Below are positions 1 to 8,287 of a stretch of 54,224 nt of DNA, one piece after another. The position numbers and the translations under genes were made by a program. The DNA comes from JBJENW01 sp051880395 (GTDB taxonomy: Bacteria; Bacillota; Clostridia; Lachnospirales; Lachnospiraceae), in contig JBJENW010000218.1 of the NCBI GenBank assembly GCA_051880395.1, forward strand, positions 1 through 54,224, given 5' to 3'. Position 1 is the stretch's first letter, and each line of letters opens with the position of its first letter. A model generated the notes under the pieces. It was given only the letters and a program-made list of their open reading frames with translations, was not told the DNA's origin and ran no database searches.

Positions 1-55
1 CCTGCCGGATACCGGAAACTGTGTATTGGAACCGAGTGGTTGAGATATTTTTTGT
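1..55. repeat. Palindromic element, right end only (cut by window start)
   Basis: The first bases match the right terminus of the palindromic family: a GGAAAC block, then CTGTGTA, then a G/C patch, then GGTTGAGATATTTTTT. That is the reverse complement of the left terminus seen near 2313, 12161 and 54124. The left part lies outside the window, so its class cannot be assigned, although the GCCGGATAC block resembles the truncated copy at the other window edge. Confidence 0.7.
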
Positions 56-103
56 CACTATATACGATAGAAGCTCTCTCTTCACTTTTTATAGAAGCAA
101 AAT

Positions 104-345
104 GTTCTCAACTTTTCGGTTCCAGTACATAGTTTTGCCAGACGATAAGCCTCCTTGCGAAAAAACTTTTTGGCGGGTGTAGGTGAGATCCACTTCCTAG
201 ATTCGCTTAGGCGCGAAGGCAATACTGAGCGTCTTAGCGAATCTTGGAAGTTAGCTCACCGGAACAGGAGCCATGTTTTTTCGCAAGGAGGCTTATCGTC
301 TGGCAAAACGTCCGCCTTGGAATCCCACCAAAAAGTTGAGAGGAA
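104..345. repeat. Palindromic element, class I copy 1
   Basis: The outer ends are CTCAAC...GGTTCCA on the left and TGGAATCC...GTTGAG on the right. The inner arms at about 133-166 and 274-308 are near-perfect inverted repeats with a sequence private to this copy. They enclose the conserved class I core at 172-272, which starts GGCGGGTG and ends CAGGAGCC. The element sits just upstream of the promoter of the NlpC/P60 gene. Open reading frames crossing it are shadows. Confidence 0.85.
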
Positions 346-361
346 TTTGCGCCATCGGTTC

Positions 362-390
362 TTGACACGCTTGGGTCTGTTTGTTATAAT
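362..390 (+). promoter_or_regulatory. SigmaA promoter of the NlpC/P60 gene
   Basis: TTGACA (362-367), a 17-base spacer and TATAAT (385-390): a consensus housekeeping promoter about 70 bases upstream of the start codon. Confidence 0.8.
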
Positions 391-460
391 AAGCAACAGT
401 GAAATTGTAACATAATTGTAACAAATATATGACAGCATGAGACAAAAATCGGAGGTCCCA

Positions 461-1612
461 ATGAATAAGAAAATCAAGAAAGTAGCAGCAGGCTGCATGA
501 CAGGAGCCGTATTATTAAGCCTTTCCCCACAAGCTGTATACGCTTCGGCAACGGCAGGAATATCAAACGTTTTGGCAGATTCCGTAAAGCTTGAGAATGC
601 AGACAGTAATGAAAACATGGAAAACACAGCCACATCAGCAGTAGCAGGTGCATCCCTTGCTATTTCAGAATACAGTTCCACCAAACAGGCAAAAGAAGAG
701 CAGAAAGCAGAAAAAAAAGAGACAAAAAAAGACGTAGTAAAAGAAAAAAAAGAGACAGAAAAATCCCCTTATGCGGATTTGGGGATCGCCCAGGTAAACG
801 ATTATGTAAATGTGCGTAGCGCCGCAGATGAGACCAGTGAGATCGTTGGAAAAATGTATAATGACGCAGCGGCAAAGATCGTTGCGACCGAAGGGGACTG
901 GTACCGGATCGAATCCGGAACCGTGACAGGATATGTAAAAAGCCAGTATCTGGTACGAGATAATAAAGAATTGGCAGAATCCGTAAAAAAACAGGTGGCA
1001 ACCGTTCAGACAGACGCTCTTCGTATCCGCAAGGAAGCAAGCACAGAAGCTGAAATTTTGAATCAGGTGTCGCAGGGACAAAAATTAGACGTTGTGAGCC
1101 AGCAGGATGGCTGGGTAGAAGTGGCGACTGGTTCTGGAAATGGATATGTCTCCAGCGAGTTTGTAACCACAGAAACTGTTTACAAACAAGCAGAATCCAA
1201 AGCAGAAGAAGAGGCACGGTTAGCGGCAGAAGCAGCCGAGGCAGAACAGCAGAAAGCAGCCGAAGCTGCATCCAAAGGGCAGGAAGTTGTAAACTTTGCA
1301 GCACAGTTTTTAGGAAATCCATATGTATGGGGCGGGACAAGCCTGACAAACGGAGCAGACTGCTCCGGCTTTGTAATGGCTGTCTATGCGCATTTTGGTG
1401 TATATCTTCCACATTCCTCTGCAGCGCAGGCAGGTGTTGGATATGGCGTATCACCGGATCAGATGCAGCCGGGAGACATCGTCTGCTACAGCGGTCATGT
1501 TGGAATTTATGTAGGTGGTGGCATGATGATCAATGCCAGTACACCGGCAACCGGAATCAAATACACATCAGTCTACTATCGTCCGATCGTAGCAGTAAGA
1601 CGTATCTTTTAA
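461..1612 (+). CDS. Secreted SH3-domain NlpC/P60 peptidoglycan hydrolase
   Basis: The protein is about 383 residues. It has an N-terminal signal peptide (residues 1-30), a Lys/Glu-rich linker, two bacterial SH3 domains (about 104-165 and 178-236), an Ala/Glu-rich coiled stretch, and a C-terminal NlpC/P60 domain (about 275-383). The catalytic Cys is in DCSGF (about residue 301), the His in GHVGIYVG (about 346), and a third polar residue follows in INAS. The family cleaves stem-peptide bonds in peptidoglycan, usually after D-iGlu, and SH3 domains bind the wall. I chose ATG 461 because GGAGG lies 5 bases upstream; an in-frame ATG at 437 has no ribosome binding site. It has its own strong promoter and terminator, so it is monocistronic. 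The exact cell-cycle role is unknown. Confidence 0.92.
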   Translation: MNKKIKKVAAGCMTGAVLLSLSPQAVYASATAGISNVLADSVKLENADSNENMENTATSAVAGASLAISEYSSTKQAKEEQKAEKKETKKDVVKEKKETEKSPYADLGIAQVNDYVNVRSAADETSEIVGKMYNDAAAKIVATEGDWYRIESGTVTGYVKSQYLVRDNKELAESVKKQVATVQTDALRIRKEASTEAEILNQVSQGQKLDVVSQQDGWVEVATGSGNGYVSSEFVTTETVYKQAESKAEEEARLAAEAAEAEQQKAAEAASKGQEVVNFAAQFLGNPYVWGGTSLTNGADCSGFVMAVYAHFGVYLPHSSAAQAGVGYGVSPDQMQPGDIVCYSGHVGIYVGGGMMINASTPATGIKYTSVYYRPIVAVRRIF

Positions 1613-1678
1613 GGGGTGTACTCTCGGAATCTCGCAAATCGAGCACATAGAGACTACGAGAGCACATGGTATGCAAAA

Positions 1679-1704
1679 CGGGTGCAGATTGCACCCGTTT
1701 TTTT
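1679..1704 (+). terminator. Intrinsic terminator of the NlpC/P60 gene
   Basis: CGGGTGCA (1679-1686) pairs with TGCACCCG (1690-1697) and is followed by seven T. It ends the 461-1612 transcript. Confidence 0.85.
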
Positions 1705-1810
1705 GTGCAGTCAGAGTAAAAAACCATATCTATACAAAATGCACAAAAAAGAAAAAAGAGGGTATCATCTTAAAAAAAAGGAGACTAAGAAATAAACATT
1801 CAGAAACATA

Positions 1811-1899
1811 TTATCCACATTTAATATTTACCTAAAATGGATAAAATCATAGTTATACACGAAGTTATCCACGTTATCCACAATCAAATATGTGGAACA
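1811..1899. other. Cluster of DnaA boxes in an AT-rich gap
   Basis: TTATCCACA occurs at 1811-1819 and 1874-1882, TTATCCACG at 1865-1873 and TTATACACG at 1853-1861, all in the same orientation. A weaker inverted match, TGTGGAACA, is at 1891-1899. The surrounding 1706-1956 region is AT-rich and has no gene. TTATCCACA is the consensus DnaA binding site. Typical oriC neighbours (dnaA, dnaN, rpmH) are not visible, so a DnaA-titration or regulatory site is as likely as an origin. Confidence 0.65.
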
Positions 1900-1956
1900 C
1901 AATGAGGATAAAAAAGAAAAAGAAGAACGGATGTTTTGTGTATTTATCATAAAAAC

Positions 1957-2200
1957 AGGTCAATCGAAGGGGTTCCGATGCGGACGCGCGCTTCCACGAG
2001 AGACGGTCTTCTGAAAAAACACGGCTCCTGCGCAGATAAGCTAAGTCCTAAGACTGCCTAACACTCTCAGGAAGAGCCTTCGAGCGTAAGGCACTCTAAG
2101 GACTGGATCTTATCTGCACCCGCCGAAACCTTTTTTCAGAAGACTGTCTCTCGTGGAAGCGCGCTGTGTATCGGAACCGATCGGCTGAGTTCCATTTCCT
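1957..2200. repeat. Palindromic element, class I copy 2 (core inverted)
   Basis: Arms at about 1986-2020 and 2130-2164 are complementary, with sequence unrelated to the other copies. The conserved core at 2023-2124 is in reverse orientation (GGCTCCTG first, CACCCGCC last). The outer flank reads GGTTCCGATGCGGAC on the left and TGTATCGGAACC on the right, the family's terminal inverted repeat. No gene lies here. Confidence 0.85.
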
Positions 2201-2312
2201 TTTTCAAAATTCTCTTTAAAATATAAAATCATACAGAAAAACGATCAAGAAAAAGAAAAAGTACAACTTTTCAACTCTACCCCTCCGTTTTTCATAAACT
2301 CTTATAAACAGG

Positions 2313-2706
2313 CGAAAATATCTCAACCAATCGTCTACAATACACAGTTTCCGGGATTCGGGCAGGCGCAGACCACGCGGTGGCGTCTTACAGAGTGGCT
2401 TTGACGGAAATGATAGTAAGTTCGTGACGGGCAGTTCTGCGATGCCTTTGTTGTTTTTTGATTGTTGGACAACCGGTGCATCCTGTCCGCCCGGAAAAGA
2501 ATCTGGTTTTGATTCTTAGCCGGGCGAACAGGATGTGCCGGTTGTCCAACCTCCAAAAAACAGCAAAAATAAAGCATCGCAGAACTGCTCGTCGCGAACT
2601 TACTTCATTTCTGTCTAGCCACTCTGTAAGATGCCACCGCGTGGTCTGCGCCTGCCCGAATCCCGGAAACGTCCGCATAGTAATTCCAAAGGTTAAGATA
2701 TTTTCA
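2313..2706. repeat. Palindromic element, class II copy 1 (long hairpin)
   Basis: The terminal inverted repeats are AAAATATCTCAACC at the left and GGTTAAGATATTTT at the right. Between them, about 2347-2671 is one nearly perfect hairpin with arms of about 150 bases and a short central loop near 2508. It shares its arm sequence with the copy at 11621-12010, which is inverted relative to it. Reading frames on both strands here are by-products of the palindrome. Confidence 0.85.
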
Positions 2707-2713
2707 AAGAGTG

Positions 2714-2742
2714 TTGAAAAAAAGGAAATCATTTGCTATACT
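2714..2742 (+). promoter_or_regulatory. SigmaA promoter of the WecG/TagA-like gene
   Basis: TTGAAA (2714-2719), a 17-base spacer and TATACT (2737-2742). It starts immediately after the right end of the palindromic element. Confidence 0.75.
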
Positions 2743-2800
2743 ACAATCGGGTTTATCCATGAGATTATGAAAAACAAATAGGACGTGTGTAAAGAAGATT

Positions 2801-3463
2801 ATGATGCAGAAAATAAAATTATTTGGAATTGAGATCGGAAATTATACCGTGCGGGAAGCCATGCTAAAAGTCGACCAGTTCCTGAATAATGATACATTAA
2901 ATACAATCGAACATATTACAACTAACACATTGGTAAAAGCAGAAGAAAAACCGGAAGTAAAAAAATGCATAGAACAGTTGGATCTGGCGATTATCAGCGA
3001 AAAAGGAATTCTGACTGTGGCGGGGATCACTTCCACCCAGCAGTTGAACGAAACGCGGGAGGCAGCATTTTTTAAAGAATTCATGCGCCGGATCGTGCGC
3101 AATCAGAAGCGGGTGTTTCTGCTGGCAAATGATGAACAGAAACTCGAAAAATTTCAAGAGTATTTGTCTGAGCGTTATGACCGCATACAGATAGTCGGTT
3201 CGTTTACAGTGGAAGACAATACCGATGCAGTGATCAATGAGATGAATATAGTCGTACCGGATATCGTGTTGTCTATTTTGCCGGTGCCGATGCAGGAAGA
3301 ATTTTTGCTTGCCAATAAGGAGAAAATGAATGCGAATCTTTGGTACGGCATCGGAGAAGAATATGCCCATTACATGAAATCTGGTTATATTTCTCAGAGT
3401 ATCATGCATATGGTACATAAAGTACGTCTTTTGTGGCGCAACAGTCAGTATAAAAAAGAGTGA
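2801..3463 (+). CDS. Divergent WecG/TagA/CpsF-family glycosyltransferase-like protein
   Basis: The protein is 220 residues, near the usual 230-250 of the family. The opening LFGIEIGNYTVREA block and the late block around PDIVLSILPVPMQEEF plus LWYGIGE match the WecG/TagA/CpsF fold. This family transfers N-acetylmannosamine-type sugars to lipid-linked acceptors in wall-polymer synthesis. The usual Asp-Gly active-site motif after the first 60 residues is replaced by SEKG, so activity is uncertain and the protein may be a repurposed paralogue. There is no transmembrane segment. The ribosome binding site is weak, and ATG 2801 and 2804 are both possible. It is transcribed alone between its own promoter and terminator. 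Confidence 0.7.
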   Translation: MMQKIKLFGIEIGNYTVREAMLKVDQFLNNDTLNTIEHITTNTLVKAEEKPEVKKCIEQLDLAIISEKGILTVAGITSTQQLNETREAAFFKEFMRRIVRNQKRVFLLANDEQKLEKFQEYLSERYDRIQIVGSFTVEDNTDAVINEMNIVVPDIVLSILPVPMQEEFLLANKEKMNANLWYGIGEEYAHYMKSGYISQSIMHMVHKVRLLWRNSQYKKE

Positions 3464-3606
3464 GATAAAAAAGTGGATGCAGGACAGAATTTGATCGGTG
3501 GGATGCAATACAGTACAGAAAAGAGAAAAACTACTTAAAAAAGGTAAATGTGCAAAGAAAAAATACAGAGATATGGAAAAAGTTGAAATGGAAATAGAAG
3601 AAAATT

Positions 3607-3648
3607 GAGGAAATGCATAAAAAATCTGTATTTCCTCTTTATTTTTTT
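3607..3648 (+). terminator. Intrinsic terminator after the WecG/TagA-like gene
   Basis: GAGGAAAT (3607-3614) pairs with ATTTCCTC (3630-3637), followed by a T-rich tract. The intervening gap holds nothing else I can name. Confidence 0.75.
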
Positions 3649-3759
3649 GTGCGTTTGCATTAAAATACAAAGTAGAGTATTGGAATTTCTATAAAAATGA
3701 GAATCATTTCTTGTAGAAATTGCATAGACCGAAATAAGAGAAAGATAGGAGTGGAACAT

Positions 3760-4854
3760 ATGATTTCAAATCAGATACTTCAAAATACAATTGATGGTTT
3801 GAAAGGAATTACCAGAATTGATCTGTGTATCATTGACACGGAGGGTAAGGTTTTGGCGACGACATTCCCGGATGCGGATGCGTATGGAAATTCTGCTTTA
3901 GCGTTTATCGAATCTCCGGCTGACAGCCAGGTGATGTCCGGTTGTCAGTTCTTTAAAGTGTTTGATGAACATCAATTGGAATATGTCCTTTTGGCCAATG
4001 GAGACAGCGATGACGTATACATGATCGGTAAGATTGCTGCGTTCCAGATACAAAATCTTCTGGTGGCGTACAAAGAGCGGTTCGATAAAGATAACTTTAT
4101 TAAAAACTTGTTGTTAGATAATCTGCTTCTGGTTGATATTTATAACCGTGCAAAAAAACTTCATATTGATACAGAAGTGCGAAGAGTCGTCTTTATTCTG
4201 GAAACCAATCGAGAAAAAGATGGCAATGAATTAGAACGCGTGCGTGGATTATTTGGTGGAAAATCCAAAGATTTTGTAACTGCTGTGGATGAGAAAAACA
4301 TCATTGTGGTGAAAGAGCTGGCAGAAAACGAAGGATACGAAGCATTGGATAAAACAGCCGAAGTGATCTTAAATTTGTTTCGGACAGATGGAAATGTCCA
4401 TCCGGCCATCCATATTGCATATGGAACGATCGTAAACGAGATCAAAGAGGTATCGCGTTCTTATAAAGAGGCAAGAATGGCGCTTGATGTCGGAAAGATC
4501 TTTTTCGAAGAGCGAAATATCATCGCATATTCCCAGCTGGGAATCGGCCGTCTGATCTACCAGCTTCCGATTCCGTTGTGCAAAATGTTTATCAAAGAAA
4601 TTTTCGACGGCAAATCTCCGGATGAATTCGATGAGGAGACATTGACGACGATCAATAAATTCTTTGAAAACAGTCTGAATGTATCCGAGACATCCAGACA
4701 GTTGTACATTCACAGGAATACACTGGTATACCGTCTGGACAAACTACAAAAGAGCACCGGGCTGGATCTGCGTGTGTTCGAGGATGCCATCACATTCAAG
4801 ATCGCACTGATGGTCGTCAAGTACATGAAGTACATGGAAACAAAAGATTATTAA
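3760..4854 (+). CDS. CdaR/PucR-type transcriptional regulator upstream of ftsEX
   Basis: The protein is about 364 residues. The N-terminal 120 residues look like a ligand-sensing domain, the middle third (about 125-260) fits a GGDEF-like CdaR domain, and the C-terminus carries a PucR-type helix-turn-helix (about 300-355), with NVSETSRQLYIHRNTLVYRLDKL as its core. Such proteins in other bacteria sense sugar diacids, purines or related metabolites; the ligand here is unknown. I prefer ATG 3760 because TAGGAG lies 8 bases upstream; the frame stays open back to 3697 without a good ribosome binding site. The gene lies 29 bases before ftsE on the same strand, so it may regulate or be co-transcribed with cell-division genes. 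Confidence 0.8.
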   Translation: MISNQILQNTIDGLKGITRIDLCIIDTEGKVLATTFPDADAYGNSALAFIESPADSQVMSGCQFFKVFDEHQLEYVLLANGDSDDVYMIGKIAAFQIQNLLVAYKERFDKDNFIKNLLLDNLLLVDIYNRAKKLHIDTEVRRVVFILETNREKDGNELERVRGLFGGKSKDFVTAVDEKNIIVVKELAENEGYEALDKTAEVILNLFRTDGNVHPAIHIAYGTIVNEIKEVSRSYKEARMALDVGKIFFEERNIIAYSQLGIGRLIYQLPIPLCKMFIKEIFDGKSPDEFDEETLTTINKFFENSLNVSETSRQLYIHRNTLVYRLDKLQKSTGLDLRVFEDAITFKIALMVVKYMKYMETKDY

Positions 4855-4883
4855 AAATTAGGGGAAAATAGCAGGAGGCTCAC

Positions 4884-5570
4884 ATGATTAAACTAGAAAA
4901 TGTCAGCAAGGCATATCGGTCTGGCATTCCGGCTCTGTTTGATATCAATCTGGAGATTGAGGCAGGCGAATTTGTGTTTATAGTCGGGGACAGTGGTTCC
5001 GGTAAGTCGACGCTGATCAAACTTTTATTGAAGGAATTGGAACCAACAGAGGGAACGATTATTGTAAATGGTCGTGATTTAAGTAAAATTCGGCATAAAC
5101 AGGTGCCGAAATACCGCAGAAATGTTGGCGTTGTATTTCAGGATTTCCGTCTTTTGAAAGACCGGAACGTTTATGAGAATGTTGCATTTGCGCAGCACGT
5201 CATTGGAAAATCAAATTCGGTCATCAAGCGGAAAGTGCCGATGATTTTATCTATGGTCGGTTTGGCAGCCAAATACAAATCGTTTCCAAAGCAGCTCTCC
5301 GGTGGAGAACAGCAGCGTGTTGCGATCGCACGTGCATTAGTCAATGAGCCGAAGATTCTGCTCGCAGACGAACCGACAGGAAATCTGGATAATAGAAACG
5401 CATGGGAAATCATGAAACTGTTAGAGGAGATCAACCAGCGGGGAACAACCGTTTTAGTGGTCACACATAACATGGAGATCGTGCGTGCGATGAAAAAGCG
5501 CGTCTTAAAGCTGGAAAAAGGCGTTTTGGTCGGCGATGAAGAAATGGGAGGCAGACTCAATGCAGATTAG
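4884..5570 (+). CDS. ftsE: Cell-division ABC transporter ATP-binding protein FtsE
   Basis: The protein is 228 residues, the normal FtsE length. Walker A GDSGSGKST is at residues 35-43, the Q-loop FQD at 86-88, the LSGGEQQ signature at 138-144 and Walker B ILLADEP at 158-164. FtsE with FtsX couples ATP hydrolysis to activation of peptidoglycan hydrolases during growth or division. AGGAGG lies 5 bases before ATG 4884. The 3' end overlaps ftsX by 11 bases, which implies translational coupling. Confidence 0.96.
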   Translation: MIKLENVSKAYRSGIPALFDINLEIEAGEFVFIVGDSGSGKSTLIKLLLKELEPTEGTIIVNGRDLSKIRHKQVPKYRRNVGVVFQDFRLLKDRNVYENVAFAQHVIGKSNSVIKRKVPMILSMVGLAAKYKSFPKQLSGGEQQRVAIARALVNEPKILLADEPTGNLDNRNAWEIMKLLEEINQRGTTVLVVTHNMEIVRAMKKRVLKLEKGVLVGDEEMGGRLNAD

Positions 5571-6468
5571 TACTGGAATATACACATTCAAGCAGGGCGT
5601 AAAGAATATATGGAGAAATAAAATGTTTTCCCTGGCATCCATTGCGACGATGTCGGCCTGTATCTTTTTGTTTGGTCTGTTTTTCTGTATTGTGACAAAT
5701 TTCCGTGCCATGGTAAGAGGCGCAGAGGAAGGCGTTGCAGTCACTGTCTTTTTTGAAGACGATATTTCCTACGATCAGATCCAGGCGATCGGAGATAAGA
5801 TCAGGCAGCGCTCCGAGGTAAAAAAGTTTAACTTTATCTCGGCAGATGAGGCGTGGGAAAACTTTAAAAAAGAATATTTTAACGGCGATGAGGAAGCGGC
5901 AGAAGGATTCGCGGATGACAATCCGCTGGCACATTCGGCAAGTTACGAAATTTATATGAATGATATTTCGCAACAGGACTCGCTGGTAAAATATTTAGAA
6001 GGACTAGAAGGCGTTCAGAAAGTCAATAAATCAGAAGTAGTTGCCAATACGCTGTCAGATCTGAACAGTCTGATCGGTTACATTTCCATGGGAATCATTT
6101 TGATCTTGTTTGGCGTATCCGTATTTTTGATCAGCAATACCGTTATGGTCGGTATTTCCGTGCGCAGGGAGGAGATCGCGATCATGAAACTCATCGGTGC
6201 GACGGACTTTTTTGTACGGGCGCCGTTTATGGTAGAGGGAATTCTGATCGGATTTATCGGTGCGGCATTACCGATGATCTTACTCTATTTTGTCTATCAG
6301 AAGATCATCGTGTATGTTACCGGGAAATTCATGTTTTTACAGGAATTGCTGCAATTTATTTCAGCAGGTGAACTATTCCGTACGCTGGTGCCGATCTCGC
6401 TGATTCTCGGTGTTGGAATCGGTTTTTTTGGAAGTTATATTACGATCCGGAAACATTTGCGTGTGTAA
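5560..6468 (+). CDS. ftsX: Cell-division ABC transporter permease FtsX
   Basis: The protein is about 302 residues. A first membrane helix (about 21-45) is followed by a large extracytoplasmic domain (about 50-165) and three C-terminal helices, the standard FtsX topology. The external domain normally contacts peptidoglycan hydrolases (CwlO- or PcsB-type); which hydrolase is used here is unknown, though the downstream envelope genes are suggestive. I chose ATG 5560, with GGGAGG 8 bases upstream inside ftsE, over the in-frame ATG 5536, which lacks a ribosome binding site. Confidence 0.95.
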   Translation: MQISTGIYTFKQGVKNIWRNKMFSLASIATMSACIFLFGLFFCIVTNFRAMVRGAEEGVAVTVFFEDDISYDQIQAIGDKIRQRSEVKKFNFISADEAWENFKKEYFNGDEEAAEGFADDNPLAHSASYEIYMNDISQQDSLVKYLEGLEGVQKVNKSEVVANTLSDLNSLIGYISMGIILILFGVSVFLISNTVMVGISVRREEIAIMKLIGATDFFVRAPFMVEGILIGFIGAALPMILLYFVYQKIIVYVTGKFMFLQELLQFISAGELFRTLVPISLILGVGIGFFGSYITIRKHLRV

Positions 6469-6501
6469 GAATAGAATGAAACAGGGAAAGGATAGGAGCA
6501 G

Positions 6502-7770
6502 ATGGAAGAGCAGAAAGAACTGGCTGCCGATGGTGAAGATCAGACACAGGAGGAATCGAAAAGAGGCGCGTTTTGGAGAGGCGTGATAGGTGGAATGATA
6601 TTGACTCTTTTTCTCGTGTTCACCGCGCTGGTGGTCATTACAGCTGTTCAGAGAAAAAAGGGCAATGCGATCGTTTCCGATGGCTTGTTTTTAACAGAGG
6701 AGACGGAGAAAAAAGTCGATGCGCTCTCCGCGATCATTGATCAGTATTATTATGAGGATCCGAAAGAAGAAGATCTTATTAACGGGATGTACAAAGGGTT
6801 GTTTGAAGGCTTGGATGATCCATATTCCGTGTATTATACAGAGGAGGAATACAAATCCTTAAAAGAATCCAACGAGGGAACCTATCAGGGAATCGGTGTG
6901 GTTCTGACACAGGATAAAAAAACAAATGCGGTGACAGTCTTACGGGCATACGAAGATTCCCCGGCAGAAAAAGCGGGTATCAAAAACGGGGATGTGGTCA
7001 TTTCAGTCGATGATCTCACAGCCGAAAGCATGGATTTAAGCAAGCTCGTCGCACATATCCGTGGAAAATCGGACGGAAGCATTCATATGGTGGTCTCGCG
7101 TAAAGGCGAAAAAGAACACCTTGAATTTGATGTCGAGTGCAGTTCCATCAAAGTTCCGACGGTGACATCGCAGATGCTCGATGACCAGATCGGATACCTG
7201 CAGATCACAGAATTTACGCAGGTGACAGCGGAGCAGTTTGAAGAGCAGATTGACGATTTGAACAAAAGAGGCATGAAAGCCATGATCGTTGATCTGCGCG
7301 ACAATCCGGGAGGGCTTGTCAACAGCGTGGTGGAAATCCTTGACGATATTTTGCCGGAAGGAACGGTAGTCTATACCATGGATAAAGCGGGGGAAAGAAA
7401 CGATTACACCTCCGACGAGAAAAAGCAGATGCATCTGCCGATCACGGTATTGATCAATGAAAACAGCGCCAGTGCCTCAGAAATCTTTGCGGGGGCGATC
7501 AGGGATTTCAAATACGGAACCCTGATCGGAAAAAAGACATTCGGAAAAGGAATCGTGCAGACGATCCTGCCGTTGGATGACGGGAGTGCTGTGAAGATCA
7601 CGACAGCCAAATATTACACGCCAAACGGCGATTACATTCACAAGGTCGGCATCAAACCGGATATTTCGTTAGAGTACGAATATACGGGAGATGAAGAGAA
7701 AGCATACGATATAGAATACGATAATCAGGTGCAGAAAGCCTGTGAGGTTTTGAAGGAGCAGTTAAATTAA
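6502..7770 (+). CDS. C-terminal processing peptidase (S41 family, CtpB-like)
   Basis: The protein is 422 residues. A single N-terminal membrane helix (about 26-50) anchors it outside the cell, followed by a PDZ domain (about 125-205) and the S41 protease core. The catalytic Ser is in SASASE (about Ser324) and the Lys in FGKG (about Lys349), with the 25-residue separation typical of CtpB and Prc. CtpB-type enzymes trim or inactivate secreted regulators and wall enzymes. It lies 33 bases after ftsX with its own GGAG site, which fits a FtsEX-protease envelope operon. A substrate cannot be inferred from the sequence. Confidence 0.93.
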   Translation: MEEQKELAADGEDQTQEESKRGAFWRGVIGGMILTLFLVFTALVVITAVQRKKGNAIVSDGLFLTEETEKKVDALSAIIDQYYYEDPKEEDLINGMYKGLFEGLDDPYSVYYTEEEYKSLKESNEGTYQGIGVVLTQDKKTNAVTVLRAYEDSPAEKAGIKNGDVVISVDDLTAESMDLSKLVAHIRGKSDGSIHMVVSRKGEKEHLEFDVECSSIKVPTVTSQMLDDQIGYLQITEFTQVTAEQFEEQIDDLNKRGMKAMIVDLRDNPGGLVNSVVEILDDILPEGTVVYTMDKAGERNDYTSDEKKQMHLPITVLINENSASASEIFAGAIRDFKYGTLIGKKTFGKGIVQTILPLDDGSAVKITTAKYYTPNGDYIHKVGIKPDISLEYEYTGDEEKAYDIEYDNQVQKACEVLKEQLN

Positions 7771-7771
7771 T

Positions 7772-8287
7772 ATGGAACAAAAAAAGAGAAAGCAGGCATG
7801 CATCTGTTTGTGCCTGCTTCTTCTATGGATGGGAGTCATTTTTTCATTTTCTGCGCAAAAAGCGAAGGAATCAAGTCACTTGAGCAGTGGAATCGCCTAT
7901 CGTCTGGTACATGAGACGGAGGAGATCTTTTCGATTGACTGGAGCGAAAAAACGGAGACGTCCATTATAGAAGTAATTGAATTCCCGATTCGAAAAGCGG
8001 CGCATATGACGGAATACGCAATCTTAGGATTGTTGTTTTTTGGCAGCTTTTCGGCGTGGAAGGCAAACGAATGGATCAAATACGCAACATCGCAGGCAGG
8101 TGCGATGTTGTATGCAGCAACGGATGAATTTCATCAAACGTTCGTGCAGGGGCGGGACGGAAGCATCCGGGATGTATTTATTGACGGCGCCGGTTGTCTG
8201 ATCGCCTTACTTTTGCTTGCAGGTGTGCGTCGGATCAGGAAAAAGAAACAGGAGAAAAAAGATGAAAAAAATAACATGGAAACATAA
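7772..8287 (+). CDS. VanZ-like membrane protein
   Basis: The protein is 171 residues, with three or four hydrophobic helices and the VanZ-family blocks FSFSAQKA near the N-terminus, RKAAHMTEYAILG in the middle and DEFHQTFVQGRDGSIRDVFID towards the end. VanZ relatives affect glycopeptide (teicoplanin) susceptibility in some bacteria; the chemistry is unclear. The start lies 1 base after the ctp stop codon and the end overlaps the next gene by 26 bases, so it is translationally coupled within the envelope operon. Confidence 0.85.
   Translation: MEQKKRKQACICLCLLLLWMGVIFSFSAQKAKESSHLSSGIAYRLVHETEEIFSIDWSEKTETSIIEVIEFPIRKAAHMTEYAILGLLFFGSFSAWKANEWIKYATSQAGAMLYAATDEFHQTFVQGRDGSIRDVFIDGAGCLIALLLLAGVRRIRKKKQEKKDEKNNMET

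Noticed and set aside
133..308. CRISPR-like or attC-like structure
   Set aside because: The elements are dispersed singly, not in regularly spaced arrays. No cas or integrase gene is in the window, and the attC core-site spacing is not met.
660..1454. Minus-strand open frames opposite the NlpC/P60 gene
   Set aside because: Shadow frames of a gene with strong promoter, signal peptide and catalytic motifs on the plus strand.
2335..2781. Several open frames of 80-114 codons on both strands
   Set aside because: They lie inside the class II palindrome and mirror each other; the same peptide appears in the copy at 11644-11865. No ribosome binding site or protein-like composition beyond the repeat.
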